Shown in pieces: positions 8,221 to 17,478 of a stretch of DNA of 64,000 nt; position 1 is the first letter of the stretch, and each line of letters begins with the position of its first letter. Below the pieces are notes generated by a model that made no database searches, was not told the origin of the DNA, and saw nothing but the letters and a program-made list of their open reading frames with translations. The DNA lies in contig NZ_CP165646.1 in assembly GCF_041199995.1 (NCBI RefSeq), positions 1,240,001 to 1,304,000 of the forward strand. The letters run 5' to 3'. This stretch comes from Leptotrichia sp. HSP-342 (GTDB taxonomy: Bacteria; Fusobacteriota; Fusobacteriia; Fusobacteriales; Leptotrichiaceae). The position numbers and the translations under genes were made by a program.

Positions 8221-8810
8221 TAAACCAAAACCCCTTTAGTCGAAGGAATCTCATCCTTATATTTTTCATCAATACTCACAGCCTCTGCCAAAGCTCTAGC
8301 GACACCCTTAAAAATCGACTCAATTATATGATGCGAATTTGTTCCAGCCATATTCTTTATATGCAACGTAGTATTCAAGTGTCGTGTAAAACCAATGAAA
8401 AATTCCTCCACTAATTCTGTATCAAAAGTCCCAACTTTCTCAGTCGGAATATTCACATCAAAATTCAAAAAATATCTCCCGCTTAAATCAACAGCAACTA
8501 ACGTTAGGGCCTCATCCATCGGCAAAAGAAAGTTCCCATACCTTCTCACACCCTTCAAGTCCCCTAACGCCTCATAAAAACATTTTCCCAATGCAATTCC
8601 AATATCCTCCGTACTATGATGATCATCTACCTGCGTATCCCCATCACAATAAACCTTTAAATCAAATCTCCCATGTTTTGCAAACAAGTCAAGCATATGG
8701 TCCAAAAATCCAACCCCTGTATTATTTTCATATTTCCCAGTTCCATCAATATTTAATTCGACTTTTATTTTTGTTTCAAATGTATTTCTTTCAATTTTAG
8801 ATTTTCTCAT
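8220..8810 (-). CDS. hisB: Imidazoleglycerol-phosphate dehydratase HisB
   Basis: This monofunctional HisB dehydrates imidazole glycerol phosphate to imidazole acetol phosphate. The 196-aa length is right for the IGPD-only form. The Mn-binding signature DDHHSTEDIGIALG lies at about residues 62-75 and the second one, NSHHIIESIFKG, near residue 155. RNTFETKIKVELNIDGTG at the N-terminus is typical. AAAGGAT precedes the ATG. It is separated from hisC by a plus-strand ORF, so it probably has its own promoter; its stop overlaps the start of the next ORF. Confidence 0.97.
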   Translation of the reverse strand: MRKSKIERNTFETKIKVELNIDGTGKYENNTGVGFLDHMLDLFAKHGRFDLKVYCDGDTQVDDHHSTEDIGIALGKCFYEALGDLKGVRRYGNFLLPMDEALTLVAVDLSGRYFLNFDVNIPTEKVGTFDTELVEEFFIGFTRHLNTTLHIKNMAGTNSHHIIESIFKGVARALAEAVSIDEKYKDEIPSTKGVLV

Positions 8811-8901
8811 AACTTTATCCTTTCGTTATACCTTTAATTATAAATAGTATAATCTATTTTTTTCTCTTTTTCAAGATTGACTAAAAAACAAGAAATTTGT
8901 T

Positions 8902-8928
8902 TTGAAATATTAAAAATCGTGTTATAAT
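8902..8928 (+). promoter_or_regulatory. Promoter candidate for the ORF at 8973
   Basis: The -10 is a perfect TATAAT at 8923-8928. TTGAAA at 8902-8907 is a plausible -35, although the spacing of 15 is short; TTTGAA one base earlier would give 16. A strong GGAGGTGA ribosome site follows at 8961-8968. Confidence 0.55.
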
Positions 8929-8954
8929 TTAGTAGGTAATTTAACATATTCTAA

Positions 8955-9350
<396 letters not shown>

Positions 9351-9443
9351 CATTCAGTATTAAATATGTTTAGAAATTTAACAATTTTTATTTCTAACAA
9401 TGGGAATTACCCCCTTGCATATTCAGTTTATTTTTAATTTATG

Positions 9444-10523
9444 TTATTTTTCCAACAAATTTTCCAATTTCTCAATAAAAATCCCCATTTCCTCATCCGT
9501 CCCAATCGTAACCCTCAAATAATTATCAATTCTATCTTTTGCAAAATATCTTACTAAAACTCCATTTTCTTTTAACTGTTTATACAAATCGCTTGCGAAA
9601 ACTTTGTTATGAGAAATAAAAATAAAATTAGCACTTGAATTTAATACTTTAAATCCTAATTTTTTCAATTTTTCAACCGTTTTTTCTCTAGTCTGAATAA
9701 TTTTAACATTAGTTTTTTCAAAATATTCATTATCCTTAAACGACTCGATTCCAGCTTCAATTGAAATTCTGTCGATTGTGTATGAGTTAAATGAAAATTT
9801 TAGTCTATTTAACCCTTCAATTATATTTTCAGATCCAAGTGCATATCCAAGCCGTATTCCCGCCATAGAACGTGACTTTGAAAACGTCTGAACTACAAGA
9901 ACATTATCGTATTTATTTATTAATTTTACAGCACTTTCTGCCCCAAAGTCAACATACGCCTCATCAACGATAACTAGCTGATTTGGATTATTTTTTATTA
10001 TTTCTTCAATTTCATCCAATTTTAAAGCAATCGAAGTTGGTGCATTCGGATTTGCAATAATTATATGCCCATCCAAGCCAAAATATTTTTGAATTTCAAT
10101 TTCAAAACTGTTATTTAACGGAATTTTGACTTCCTTCACATTAAATAAATCGGCATAAACTGGATAAAAACTGTATGTAATATCTGGATAATACACTTTA
10201 TCTCCCGCATTAAAAAATGTCATAAAAATAAATGCCAGAACTTCATCCGATCCATTTCCAATAAACACCTGTTTATGTGTAACTTTATCGTTTATTTTAT
10301 TAGAAAAATATTCAGCAATAACTTTTGCAAGCTCCATTACATCTGGATCTGGATACAATTTCAAATCTTCCAAATTCATAGATTTTATTTTTTCTATAAC
10401 TTTTGATGATGGCGGATAAGGATTTTCGTTTGTATTAAGTTTAATATATTTTTTGTCTTTAGGCTGTTCTCCCGGTGTATAAGGCTCTATTTCCTTTATT
10501 TTATCATTCCAAAATTTACTCAT
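9444..10523 (-). CDS. hisC: Histidinol-phosphate aminotransferase HisC
   Basis: HisC is a class II PLP aminotransferase that makes L-histidinol phosphate. The 359-aa protein shows LNTNENPYPPSSKV near the start, the cofactor-binding GNGSDE and NPNAPTS motifs, VIVDEAYVDFG, and the PLP lysine in TFSKSRSMAGIRLGY (about residue 215). NYLRVTIGTDEEM at the C-terminus holds the phosphate-binding Arg. It lies downstream of hisD, separated from it by an ATPase gene and a secreted-protein gene. Confidence 0.96.
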   Translation of the reverse strand: MSKFWNDKIKEIEPYTPGEQPKDKKYIKLNTNENPYPPSSKVIEKIKSMNLEDLKLYPDPDVMELAKVIAEYFSNKINDKVTHKQVFIGNGSDEVLAFIFMTFFNAGDKVYYPDITYSFYPVYADLFNVKEVKIPLNNSFEIEIQKYFGLDGHIIIANPNAPTSIALKLDEIEEIIKNNPNQLVIVDEAYVDFGAESAVKLINKYDNVLVVQTFSKSRSMAGIRLGYALGSENIIEGLNRLKFSFNSYTIDRISIEAGIESFKDNEYFEKTNVKIIQTREKTVEKLKKLGFKVLNSSANFIFISHNKVFASDLYKQLKENGVLVRYFAKDRIDNYLRVTIGTDEEMGIFIEKLENLLEK

Positions 10524-10551
10524 TTTATAACTTCCTCCTTAAGTACAATTT

Positions 10552-11217
10552 TTACTTGAATTTTGACAAATCATATAATTTATCCTTTGTCTCCCATTTT
10601 CCATTTACTTTTTTGAACTCAAGAATATTACTTTCTTCAGTAGTTTCACTCAATTCTTTTCTTATTTCTTCGCCCAAATATTTTAAGATTTTTTCTCTTT
10701 TTTGATTACTTAAATCGCTAATGTGTTCCAAATTATTTGTTTCTTCATCTGTTACTCCTGCTTTTTTTGTTGCTTTTTCCAGTTCTTCATCGCCACCAGA
10801 AAGATTATTAAAATCAGGTAATATTTCAATTATTTCCACTTTAGCACTATTTTTACCTGTAAAAGAAATAGATTTTGGAACATATTTACTTTTAGATAAG
10901 CCAGTTATCATTTCATTTGCCATAACTTCAGACATTTTATCAAAAAATTCTATATCTTTAATATAGTAATTATTGTTATTATGATATTGATTTTTCATAT
11001 TTCTTAAAAACATAATTCTTGATTTTTCCAACATAATTTTTTTATCACGAGTTTCATAATCATTAATCATTTTATTAACAATATTTTCAATTTCTTTACT
11101 ATCCCTATCAACTTCACTTTGCGAAATCTTAACTCCATTTTTCACATAAACCTCATAATTACTTTCTGCCATTCCTAGTGTTCCCAAAATAAATAATCCT
11201 AGTAGTATTTTTTTCAT
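10552..11217 (-). CDS. Secreted protein of unknown function, paralogue of 15979-16689
   Basis: The 221-aa protein has a signal peptide (KKILLGLFILGTLGMA) with a likely cleavage before ESNYEV. The mature part starts YEVYVKNGVKISQ and has a middle ISFTGKNSAKVEI strand pair and a C-terminal FKKVNGKWETKD. The same arrangement (YQVEIEPSAKISQ, INYISENKAYVKV, ...KNEKWVIENP) is seen in the ORF at 15979, so the two are distant paralogues. The strand-rich end with 'kvNGkW' recalls NTF2/DUF4878-like secreted proteins, but I cannot name a family. It sits 28 bases before hisC. Confidence 0.7.
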   Translation of the reverse strand: MKKILLGLFILGTLGMAESNYEVYVKNGVKISQSEVDRDSKEIENIVNKMINDYETRDKKIMLEKSRIMFLRNMKNQYHNNNNYYIKDIEFFDKMSEVMANEMITGLSKSKYVPKSISFTGKNSAKVEIIEILPDFNNLSGGDEELEKATKKAGVTDEETNNLEHISDLSNQKREKILKYLGEEIRKELSETTEESNILEFKKVNGKWETKDKLYDLSKFK

Positions 11218-11256
11218 TTATCCTCCAATATTCTGTTATTAATTTTTTATTTTAAT

Positions 11257-12456
11257 TTAGTAGTTTTGTTCTGTATTTTGCAAAAAATCTAAAATATTTA
11301 TATGCCTAATTCCATCTTCACTCAAATCTATTTCATCCATCGAAATTATAAACTTATGAAAATTATCCTTGACTTTCTTTAATGGTGTTATCTCTCTCTT
11401 GAATGTATTTTCATCAAGTATCGTTGCTGATACTTGATAGTATTTTCTTTCATTATTTCGTTCTGCTATAAAATCTATTTCCAAATCTCCAATTTTACCT
11501 ATATGCACAGTATAACCACGCCTAATCAATTCCAAATAAACTATATTTTCCAAAATATGCCCAATATCACTATGTTTTTTATTTATAAGCAATTTTCTTA
11601 GCCCTATGTCAACTATGTAATATTTCTCCAACGACTTTAAATGCTGCTTTCCTTTTATGTCATAACGTCCAGCTTTGTACAATATAAATGACGATTTCAA
11701 GGCTTCTATATAATTTTCAACGGTAGAAGATGTTGTTTTTCTGCCATAAGAAACAAGTGTATCTGCTATTTTTTTAGGCGAAACAATATTTCCAATGTTT
11801 TCAAATAGAAATTTTACTACAGATTCAAGCAAAGTAATGTCCTGTACTTTATTTCTTGCAACTATATCTTTTAGCAAAACTGTGTTGTATATTCCCATTA
11901 AATAGTCTTTTTTTATATCATCATCATTTATTTGTGTCGCATAAGGAAATCCGCCATTTTCAAAATATTTATTCCAAGCTTGTTTCACATCCTGTATTTC
12001 ATCCAATTTAAGATATTCAGAAAAAGATAAAGGCAATATAGATATTTCAATATATCTGCCTGAAAGCAGTGTTGCCAATTCGCCAGATAACATCATCGCA
12101 TTGGAGCCTGTTATATAAATATCTGTGTTATCCTTTATAAATAAAGAATCCACTGCCCTTTGAAAATTCTCAACTTCTTGAATTTCATCAATAAATATAT
12201 AATTTTTTTTATTAGGCACAAGTCTTTCGTTTATATATTGATACAGTAATTTATAATCTTTTAAATCTTCAAACTTCAAATCCTCAAAATTTATGGAAAT
12301 TATCTGTTCTTCCAATACACCAGATTCTATTAAAAAATTTCTAAATTGAGATAGCAATGTAGATTTTCCGCACCGTCTAACGCCTGTGATAACCTTTATT
12401 ATCTGCATATCTTTTATTTTTTTCAATTTTTCCAAGTATTCAGTTCTTTTAACCAT
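11257..12456 (-). CDS. AAA_14/DUF4143 ATPase, intact
   Basis: The 399-aa protein has an N-terminal P-loop ATPase (GVRRCGKSTLL, about residues 25-35) and Walker B YIFIDEIQEVENFQRA. The sensor/arginine region reads YITGSNAMMLSGELATLLSG, and a C-terminal DUF4143 domain contains VHIGKIGDLEIDFIAE and YYQVSATILDE, reminiscent of a PD-(D/E)xK nuclease fold. It is the intact paralogue of the pseudogene at 6085-7253. It splits hisD from hisC. These genes are common, multi-copy and mobile in fusobacteria and other anaerobes; their biological role is unknown. Confidence 0.9.
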   Translation of the reverse strand: MVKRTEYLEKLKKIKDMQIIKVITGVRRCGKSTLLSQFRNFLIESGVLEEQIISINFEDLKFEDLKDYKLLYQYINERLVPNKKNYIFIDEIQEVENFQRAVDSLFIKDNTDIYITGSNAMMLSGELATLLSGRYIEISILPLSFSEYLKLDEIQDVKQAWNKYFENGGFPYATQINDDDIKKDYLMGIYNTVLLKDIVARNKVQDITLLESVVKFLFENIGNIVSPKKIADTLVSYGRKTTSSTVENYIEALKSSFILYKAGRYDIKGKQHLKSLEKYYIVDIGLRKLLINKKHSDIGHILENIVYLELIRRGYTVHIGKIGDLEIDFIAERNNERKYYQVSATILDENTFKREITPLKKVKDNFHKFIISMDEIDLSEDGIRHINILDFLQNTEQNY

Positions 12457-12700
12457 AAAATCACCTCATACAAAGTATATCAAAAAAAAGAAATATAATC
12501 AATTTTTTATTTTCAAATCAAAAAACTTCATGATTTTAATTTTTTTTCTTCTCTATAATAAAAACTTTAAAAATTAGATACTTTTTATTTTAAAAATGAA
12601 AAATTTTAATATTTTTAAAAAGCCTGAAAACTAGAAATTTATAATTCTCAATCTTATCAAAAAATTATTAAAAATCTGTTTTCAGACAAATTCTATTTTT

Positions 12701-13981
12701 TTATTTCTCAAATCTTTTAGAAACTGAACGAGCATGTGCTGTAAGCCCTTCATTTTCAGCAAATTTAATTACTTTATCCTTAACTTCTTCAAGTACTTGT
12801 TTTGAATAGTAAATAAACGAAGATTTTTTAACGAAGTCGTCTACTGAAAGTGGGGAAGAGAATTTGGCAGTACCGCTTGTCGGCAATGTGTGATTTGGGC
12901 CTGCTAGATAATCTCCAATTGGTTCAGGCGTGTTGTGTCCCATAAATATTGATCCTGCGTTTTTTATTCTTGGCAATAATTCAAATGGATTATCTACTGC
13001 CAGTTCCAAATGTTCTGGTGCAACATAATTACTTACAAAGACAGCATCATCCATATTGTCTACAATAACTATTCTTCCTTGAGTTTCAATCGATACCTTT
13101 GCAATTTCCTCTCTTGGCAATTCCTTTAACTGCTTTTCCAATTCCTTAGTAACTTCTTTTGCCAACTTTTCAGAAGTCGTAACTAATATGCAGGCTGCCA
13201 GTTTGTCGTGTTCCGCCTGTGACAATAAATCTGCCGCTGTATGAACTGGGTCTGCACTTTCATCAGCAATTATAAGTACTTCACTCGGTCCTGCTATCAT
13301 GTCAATCGAAACTTCCCCATAAACCATTTTTTTAGCCATTGCAACGTAAATATTTCCTGGCCCGCCAATTTTATATACTTTTGGAATAGTTTCTGTACCA
13401 TAACTAAGAGCAGCTATTGACTGAGCTCCACCCACTTTAAAGATTCTGTTAACCCCAGAAATTTTTGCAGCAACAAGAATAGAGGATAAAATTGTTCCAT
13501 CTGCAGTTGGAGGCGTTACCATTATAATTTCATTACATCCTGCAATTTTAGCTGGAACTGCATTCATAAGCACAGTCGAAGGATAAGCCGCTGTTCCTCC
13601 TGGCACATAAAGTCCAACTTTTTCAATCGGATTAACTACTTGTCCCAAAATTACGCCATTTTCCTGTCTTATTAAAAAATCATTCCTAACTTGCTTTTCG
13701 TGAAATTTCTTGATGTTGTCGTGCGAATACTGAATAACTTCCATTAATTCCTTGTCAATTGTGTCAAAGGCTTTTTGAATTTCCTCCTGTGTAACTTCTA
13801 GATTTTCTAGTTTTACACCATCAAATTTTTCAGTATATTCTATCAAAGCCTTATCTCCTCTAGCTTTAACATCTTTCAAAATGCTTTCCACAGTTTCATT
13901 TACATCATCGTACGAAAACTGGCTTCTAGCAAGCTCCTTTTCCAAATCAACATTTTTTGAATACTTTATTGTCTTAATCAT
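12701..13981 (-). CDS. hisD: Histidinol dehydrogenase HisD
   Basis: HisD oxidises L-histidinol to L-histidine in two NAD-dependent steps. The 426-aa protein has the family motifs GLYVPGGTAAYPSTVLMNAV, KVGGAQSIAALSYGTETIP and IDMIAGPSEVLIIADESADP. It also has LLSQAEHDKLA with the zinc-binding Gln and His, YVAPEHLEL with the catalytic Glu/His pair, and GDYLAGPNHTLPTSGTA. It starts 30 bases after the hisG stop and belongs to the hisZ-hisG-hisD transcript. Confidence 0.97.
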   Translation of the reverse strand: MIKTIKYSKNVDLEKELARSQFSYDDVNETVESILKDVKARGDKALIEYTEKFDGVKLENLEVTQEEIQKAFDTIDKELMEVIQYSHDNIKKFHEKQVRNDFLIRQENGVILGQVVNPIEKVGLYVPGGTAAYPSTVLMNAVPAKIAGCNEIIMVTPPTADGTILSSILVAAKISGVNRIFKVGGAQSIAALSYGTETIPKVYKIGGPGNIYVAMAKKMVYGEVSIDMIAGPSEVLIIADESADPVHTAADLLSQAEHDKLAACILVTTSEKLAKEVTKELEKQLKELPREEIAKVSIETQGRIVIVDNMDDAVFVSNYVAPEHLELAVDNPFELLPRIKNAGSIFMGHNTPEPIGDYLAGPNHTLPTSGTAKFSSPLSVDDFVKKSSFIYYSKQVLEEVKDKVIKFAENEGLTAHARSVSKRFEK

Positions 13982-14010
13982 AACGCATCACTCCATTTCA
14001 CTTTTTTATT

Positions 14011-14628
14011 TTACAAAATTTCTTTTATCTTATTAACAATTTCCTCGATTTTTTTATTTTTAAATCTGTAACTTGATTTATTGGCAACAAATCTGGCAGT
14101 TATATCTTCGATGTTTGTAAGAATCTTCAAATTATTTTCCTTCAAAGTTGTCCCAGTTTCAACTATATCCATTATTACATCCGAAAGTCCCAAAATCGGT
14201 GCTATTTCAATAGAACCATTTAATTTTATAAGCTCTACATCCCTATTAATTGAGTCAAAGTATTTTTTCGCCACATTAAGATACTTCGTTGCAACCACAA
14301 GAGGTCTATCGAAATTTTCCTTAAAATCCATCGGTCCTGCAATCGAAAACCTGCATTTCCCAAATCCCAAGTCCATTAATTCATATACATCAGGATTTTC
14401 TTCAAGCAGTATATCCCTTCCTACAACTCCAATATCCGCACTTCCCTTTTCGACATAAACCCCTACATCCGACGGCTTCACCAAAAGAAATCTAATATTT
14501 TTTTCCTCATTCTCAAAAATCAATTTCCTGTTATCTTCCTTCATTTCCGAACTTTCATAACCTATTTTCTCAAATAAATTATACACTTTATTTCCTAATC
14601 TCCCTTTAGGAAGAGCTATATTTATCAT
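14011..14628 (-). CDS. hisG: ATP phosphoribosyltransferase catalytic subunit HisG (short form)
   Basis: HisG condenses ATP and PRPP, the first step of histidine synthesis. At 205 aa it is the short form, lacking the C-terminal regulatory domain, and needs HisZ as a partner; hisZ lies immediately upstream. Visible motifs are ALPKGRLGNKVYNLFEKIGY, ADIGVVGRDILLEE and the PRPP loop DIVETGTTLKENNL (about residues 155-168). The hisZ stop and the hisG start are two bases apart, so they should be translated together. Feedback by histidine would act through the HisGZ complex. Confidence 0.97.
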   Translation of the reverse strand: MINIALPKGRLGNKVYNLFEKIGYESSEMKEDNRKLIFENEEKNIRFLLVKPSDVGVYVEKGSADIGVVGRDILLEENPDVYELMDLGFGKCRFSIAGPMDFKENFDRPLVVATKYLNVAKKYFDSINRDVELIKLNGSIEIAPILGLSDVIMDIVETGTTLKENNLKILTNIEDITARFVANKSSYRFKNKKIEEIVNKIKEIL

Positions 14629-14629
14629 A

Positions 14630-15763
14630 CTATTCCTCCTTTTTTAATTCCCCGTTTTGAAAAATATATTTCTCATCAAAATTAAAAATTTCAAAATCAC
14701 TTTCACCTAAATTCTCAATATTTTCCGTCCTTATTCTAAGCCCCTTTTTCTGAAAATCATTCACAATTTCCACCAATTTTTCAAAATCGCTGTTATCATA
14801 AGCAATCAAAACCTCAAAATCCTTTTTATCAGTATCCTTATAATACCCCTTCAATCCATCAGTCAAAATAGCAAATCCAACAGCTCCAGTATCAACCCCA
14901 AATTTTTCAAACAATTTGTCGTATCTGCCACCAGTTAAAATTACGTTTGGAAAGTCTTCGATATACCCTTGCAAAATAATTCCGTTGTAATAATTTAGAT
15001 TTTTTACAACAGAAAAGTCAAATACAATTTTTGATTTCTTGTAAAATTTCATCAATAAACTGTTTAGCTGTTTAAGTTCAGATAATATTTTTTTCGTATT
15101 GTCATTTATTTCATATTTTAAAAGTTCCTTTTCAATATTTCCCAAATTCCCCGATAATTCAGGAATTTTATAAATTAATTTTTTCACATTTTCTGAAATA
15201 TGTTCATTTCTTTTTAGTATTTTTTGTATATCGTGGCTACTTTTTCTATTAATGCAATCCAATATTTGCTCTTTTATTTCATACTCCAAATCGAAATTTT
15301 GAAAAATTGAAGAAATAAATCCCGCATGCGACAAAACAATCATACTTTTTTTATTTATAATATCCAGACTTTTTACTGCAAGATTAATAATCTCAAAATC
15401 CAAAAACGTCGATTCTTTCCCAATTAATTCAATCCCCAGCTGTTCATCCTCTTCGTAACCAACATATTTTGTCAAATTGTAAGTATTTTCCTGATAATAA
15501 ATTTTACTGTATTTCAAAGACTGATCTTTAGACACCTTTTTAGCAACCGACAACGTAATATCAGGTCTCAACGCTAACAATTTCCCATTCGGACTCATAA
15601 CAGTCAATACATTCCTGTCAATAAAATCCTTATTTTCATTGTATAAATCATATTCCTCAAAACTCGGAAGAGAAATCTTTTTATATCCATAAGAATCATA
15701 CATTTTCCGTATATTTAGTAACACTAAATCTTTTTTACTCATATTTTTTATATAATTTTTCAT
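14630..15763 (-). CDS. hisZ: ATP phosphoribosyltransferase regulatory subunit HisZ
   Basis: HisZ is a catalytically dead histidyl-tRNA synthetase homologue that activates short HisG and carries histidine feedback. The 377-aa protein has class II synthetase-like motifs: MSPNGKLLALRPDITLSVAK (motif 2 region, about residues 56-75) and TGGRYDKLFEKFG (motif 3-like, about 276-288). It lacks an anticodon-binding domain, and the short hisG follows directly, so HisZ rather than HisS is the right call. A second Met at codon 8 could also be the start. It is the first gene of the his cluster, with a promoter at 15798-15826. Confidence 0.93.
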   Translation of the reverse strand: MKNYIKNMSKKDLVLLNIRKMYDSYGYKKISLPSFEEYDLYNENKDFIDRNVLTVMSPNGKLLALRPDITLSVAKKVSKDQSLKYSKIYYQENTYNLTKYVGYEEDEQLGIELIGKESTFLDFEIINLAVKSLDIINKKSMIVLSHAGFISSIFQNFDLEYEIKEQILDCINRKSSHDIQKILKRNEHISENVKKLIYKIPELSGNLGNIEKELLKYEINDNTKKILSELKQLNSLLMKFYKKSKIVFDFSVVKNLNYYNGIILQGYIEDFPNVILTGGRYDKLFEKFGVDTGAVGFAILTDGLKGYYKDTDKKDFEVLIAYDNSDFEKLVEIVNDFQKKGLRIRTENIENLGESDFEIFNFDEKYIFQNGELKKEE

Positions 15764-15797
15764 AATTTACTTCACTTTCCACACCTGTTTTACTTTT

Positions 15798-15826
15798 ATC
15801 TTATCATATAATCAAAATAATTGCAA
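15798..15826 (-). promoter_or_regulatory. Promoter of hisZ-hisG-hisD
   Basis: On the minus strand: TTGCAA at 15821-15826, a 17-base spacer, and TAAGAT at 15798-15803, with TG one base before the -10 (extended -10). It lies 35 bases upstream of the hisZ ATG. I see no T-box or attenuator-like leader. Confidence 0.6.
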
Positions 15827-15828
15827 AA

Positions 15829-15858
15829 AAAGGAAGTTTTCACACTCCCCTACTTTTT
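15829..15858. terminator. Weak terminator after the secreted protein gene at 15979
   Basis: GGAAG and CTCCC pair with one wobble around a TTTTCACA loop. Both flanks carry homopolymers: A7 on the left (U7 on the minus transcript) and T7 on the right. It separates the 15979 gene from the hisZ promoter. Confidence 0.4.
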
Positions 15859-15978
15859 TTACAATAGATTCCCTCCTTTATTTGATACCATCTTTTTGAA
15901 CTATGTGTATTATTTTTATTATATTTTCTCTGCTTTAATCTTACTATTCAAATTTGTTTTTCCTGTCTTAATATTATT

Positions 15979-16689
15979 TTAATACCCAAAATTAGGATTT
16001 TCAATTACCCATTTTTCATTCTTCTTGTTAGCCTCTAAAATTTCTTTTCTTCCGACATATTTTCCATTTTTCGTTATTTTAGCAAACTCTTCATCCATGA
16101 TTTCCATTTGAATTTCACCCATTATTTTAAAATATTTTTTCATTGCTTTTTCATCTTTTTCTGAAATTGACTTTGTATATTCTTCCATTGTTTTTCCTGT
16201 TCTTTTCTTAAAGGCCACTTCAAGTTTTTTAGAGCTCTCCTCGGCTTTTTCTAGCATTTTATCAATACTGCCCATGCTTTTTATTTCATCCATATTAATA
16301 GGAAATCCCAATTTAACTTTTACATACGCTTTATTTTCAGAAATATAATTTATCTTTTCTATTTCAATTTTATAATATTTAAACATCATATCCATCATTT
16401 TAGAAATATACTCTTCTCCAAAAAAAACATTCATTAATTCTTTTAAGTCATTTCCCTCGTTTTTCCCTTGAACAGAAGCTCCATTCATCATTTTATTCAT
16501 AATTCCAAACATTTCTTCTTTTGAATATATTTTATTAACTTCCTTTTCAATTTGAGAATTATAGCTCTGAACAACATTTTGAGATATTTTTGCAGATGGT
16601 TCTATTTCCACTTGATATTTTTCCTGTGTAAAAGTCGATAAACTTAGCAATACAAATAAACTTAAAATTATTTTTTTCATATTATTCAC
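15979..16689 (-). CDS. Secreted protein of unknown function, paralogue of 10552-11217
   Basis: The 236-aa protein begins with a signal peptide (KKIILSLFVLLSLSTFT) and the mature start QEKYQVEIEPSAKISQNVV. A Met-rich helical middle is followed by IEKINYISENKAYVKVKLGF and a C-terminal NEKWVIENPNFGY. The order of these blocks matches the ORF at 10552, indicating a duplicated family. It has no lipobox, so periplasmic or outer-membrane association is likely. Function unknown. It lies downstream of the NUDIX gene and is separated from hisZ by a weak terminator. Confidence 0.7.
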   Translation of the reverse strand: MNNMKKIILSLFVLLSLSTFTQEKYQVEIEPSAKISQNVVQSYNSQIEKEVNKIYSKEEMFGIMNKMMNGASVQGKNEGNDLKELMNVFFGEEYISKMMDMMFKYYKIEIEKINYISENKAYVKVKLGFPINMDEIKSMGSIDKMLEKAEESSKKLEVAFKKRTGKTMEEYTKSISEKDEKAMKKYFKIMGEIQMEIMDEEFAKITKNGKYVGRKEILEANKKNEKWVIENPNFGY

Positions 16690-16804
16690 GTCTCCTTTTT
16701 TTATAAATTACCTTTATTATAAAAAACTCTATTTTTTACTTCCTTATGATTATAAACAAATCATCTGAAGCTTTATATATTTATATTGTACCTCATTATT
16801 CCTA

Positions 16805-17338
16805 TTATTCCAAATATTTATAATATTTATTAAATTCACTATCAACTTCACTTTTTTCCAACAAAAACCACTCCAACTCAGCCTTTTGCCCTTTTCTATC
16901 TTCATCCAAAACAAGTTTATACCGAAAATCAATATGAACGTGTTCCTCTTCACTTTTCACAAGACTTTCAGGAATTCCAATTACATTCACATCAATCAAT
17001 CCAAAATTTCGCATATTTTCATCAATTTTTGCAAAAAAACCAGTTTCTTCTACAAATTCACGGATAGCAGTGTCTAAAGGTATTTCACCACTTTCTACAT
17101 GTCCTGCTGGCAGTAAAATAGTTTTTAGATATGGATGTTTTATAAAATAACATTTATCATTCTTAAAAACTATAGCACTCGCTGATAAATGAACTTTGGA
17201 CTTTCTGTTCGTTAAATCCTCTATTTTTGTTTGTGATAATATTTCCGAAATTTTTCCTATTTTTGTTTTCAATTCAGGCTCGTATTCTGCTAAATTTTGT
17301 AAATGTTTTTTCAAAAAATTTATATTTTCTATTTTCAA
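16805..17338 (-). CDS. NUDIX hydrolase
   Basis: The Nudix box GHVESGEIPLDTAIREFVEETGF (in two parts, GHVESGE and REFVEETGF, around residues 83-105) is complete and identifies a metal-dependent pyrophosphohydrolase. The ligand cannot be read from the sequence. I place the start at TTG 17338 because AAGGAG lies exactly six bases before it; the longer ATG frame (17401) would put its first codons inside the repeat at 17371-17476 and has no ribosome site. With the TTG start the protein is 177 aa. It is the next gene downstream of folP, but separated from it by the repeat. Confidence 0.85.
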   Translation of the reverse strand: MKIENINFLKKHLQNLAEYEPELKTKIGKISEILSQTKIEDLTNRKSKVHLSASAIVFKNDKCYFIKHPYLKTILLPAGHVESGEIPLDTAIREFVEETGFFAKIDENMRNFGLIDVNVIGIPESLVKSEEEHVHIDFRYKLVLDEDRKGQKAELEWFLLEKSEVDSEFNKYYKYLE

Positions 17339-17370
17339 AATAATCTCCTTTTGAATATTTTCTTTAATTT

Positions 17371-17476
17371 TATAGTAAAACCACTTTAAAACAGAACTCA
17401 AAGGCTATGACTATTTACTCAAACCCTAAGTTTGTATAATTTTTAATAGTTTAATTTTAAACAGGTTAGAGTATAA
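17371..17476. repeat. MITE-like element, 106 bp, with IS630-type ends
   Basis: The left end TATAGTAAAACCACTTTAAA and the reverse complement of the right end (TATACTCTAACCTGTTTAAA) match at about 16 of 22 positions. The left end is also very close to the right end of the IS630 element at 5139-6064 (TATAGTAAAACTTATTTAAA). No coding capacity. It lies between nudix and folP and ends three bases before the folP stop. Confidence 0.65.
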
Positions 17477-17478
17477 AA

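Noticed and set aside
12660..12700. Hairpin TCTG-TTTT-CAGA after hisD as a terminator
   Set aside because: The stem is only four bases long; too weak to report as a terminator.
15764..15978. Possible T-box or his-leader upstream of hisZ (and similar ones before ilvC and leuD)
   Set aside because: No conserved T-box AGGGTGG-type antiterminator core or leader peptide with His or Leu codons was seen; only an ordinary promoter and a weak terminator.
16750..16953. 67-aa frame at the 3' end of the NUDIX gene
   Set aside because: It overlaps the NUDIX frame, has no ribosome site and resembles no protein.
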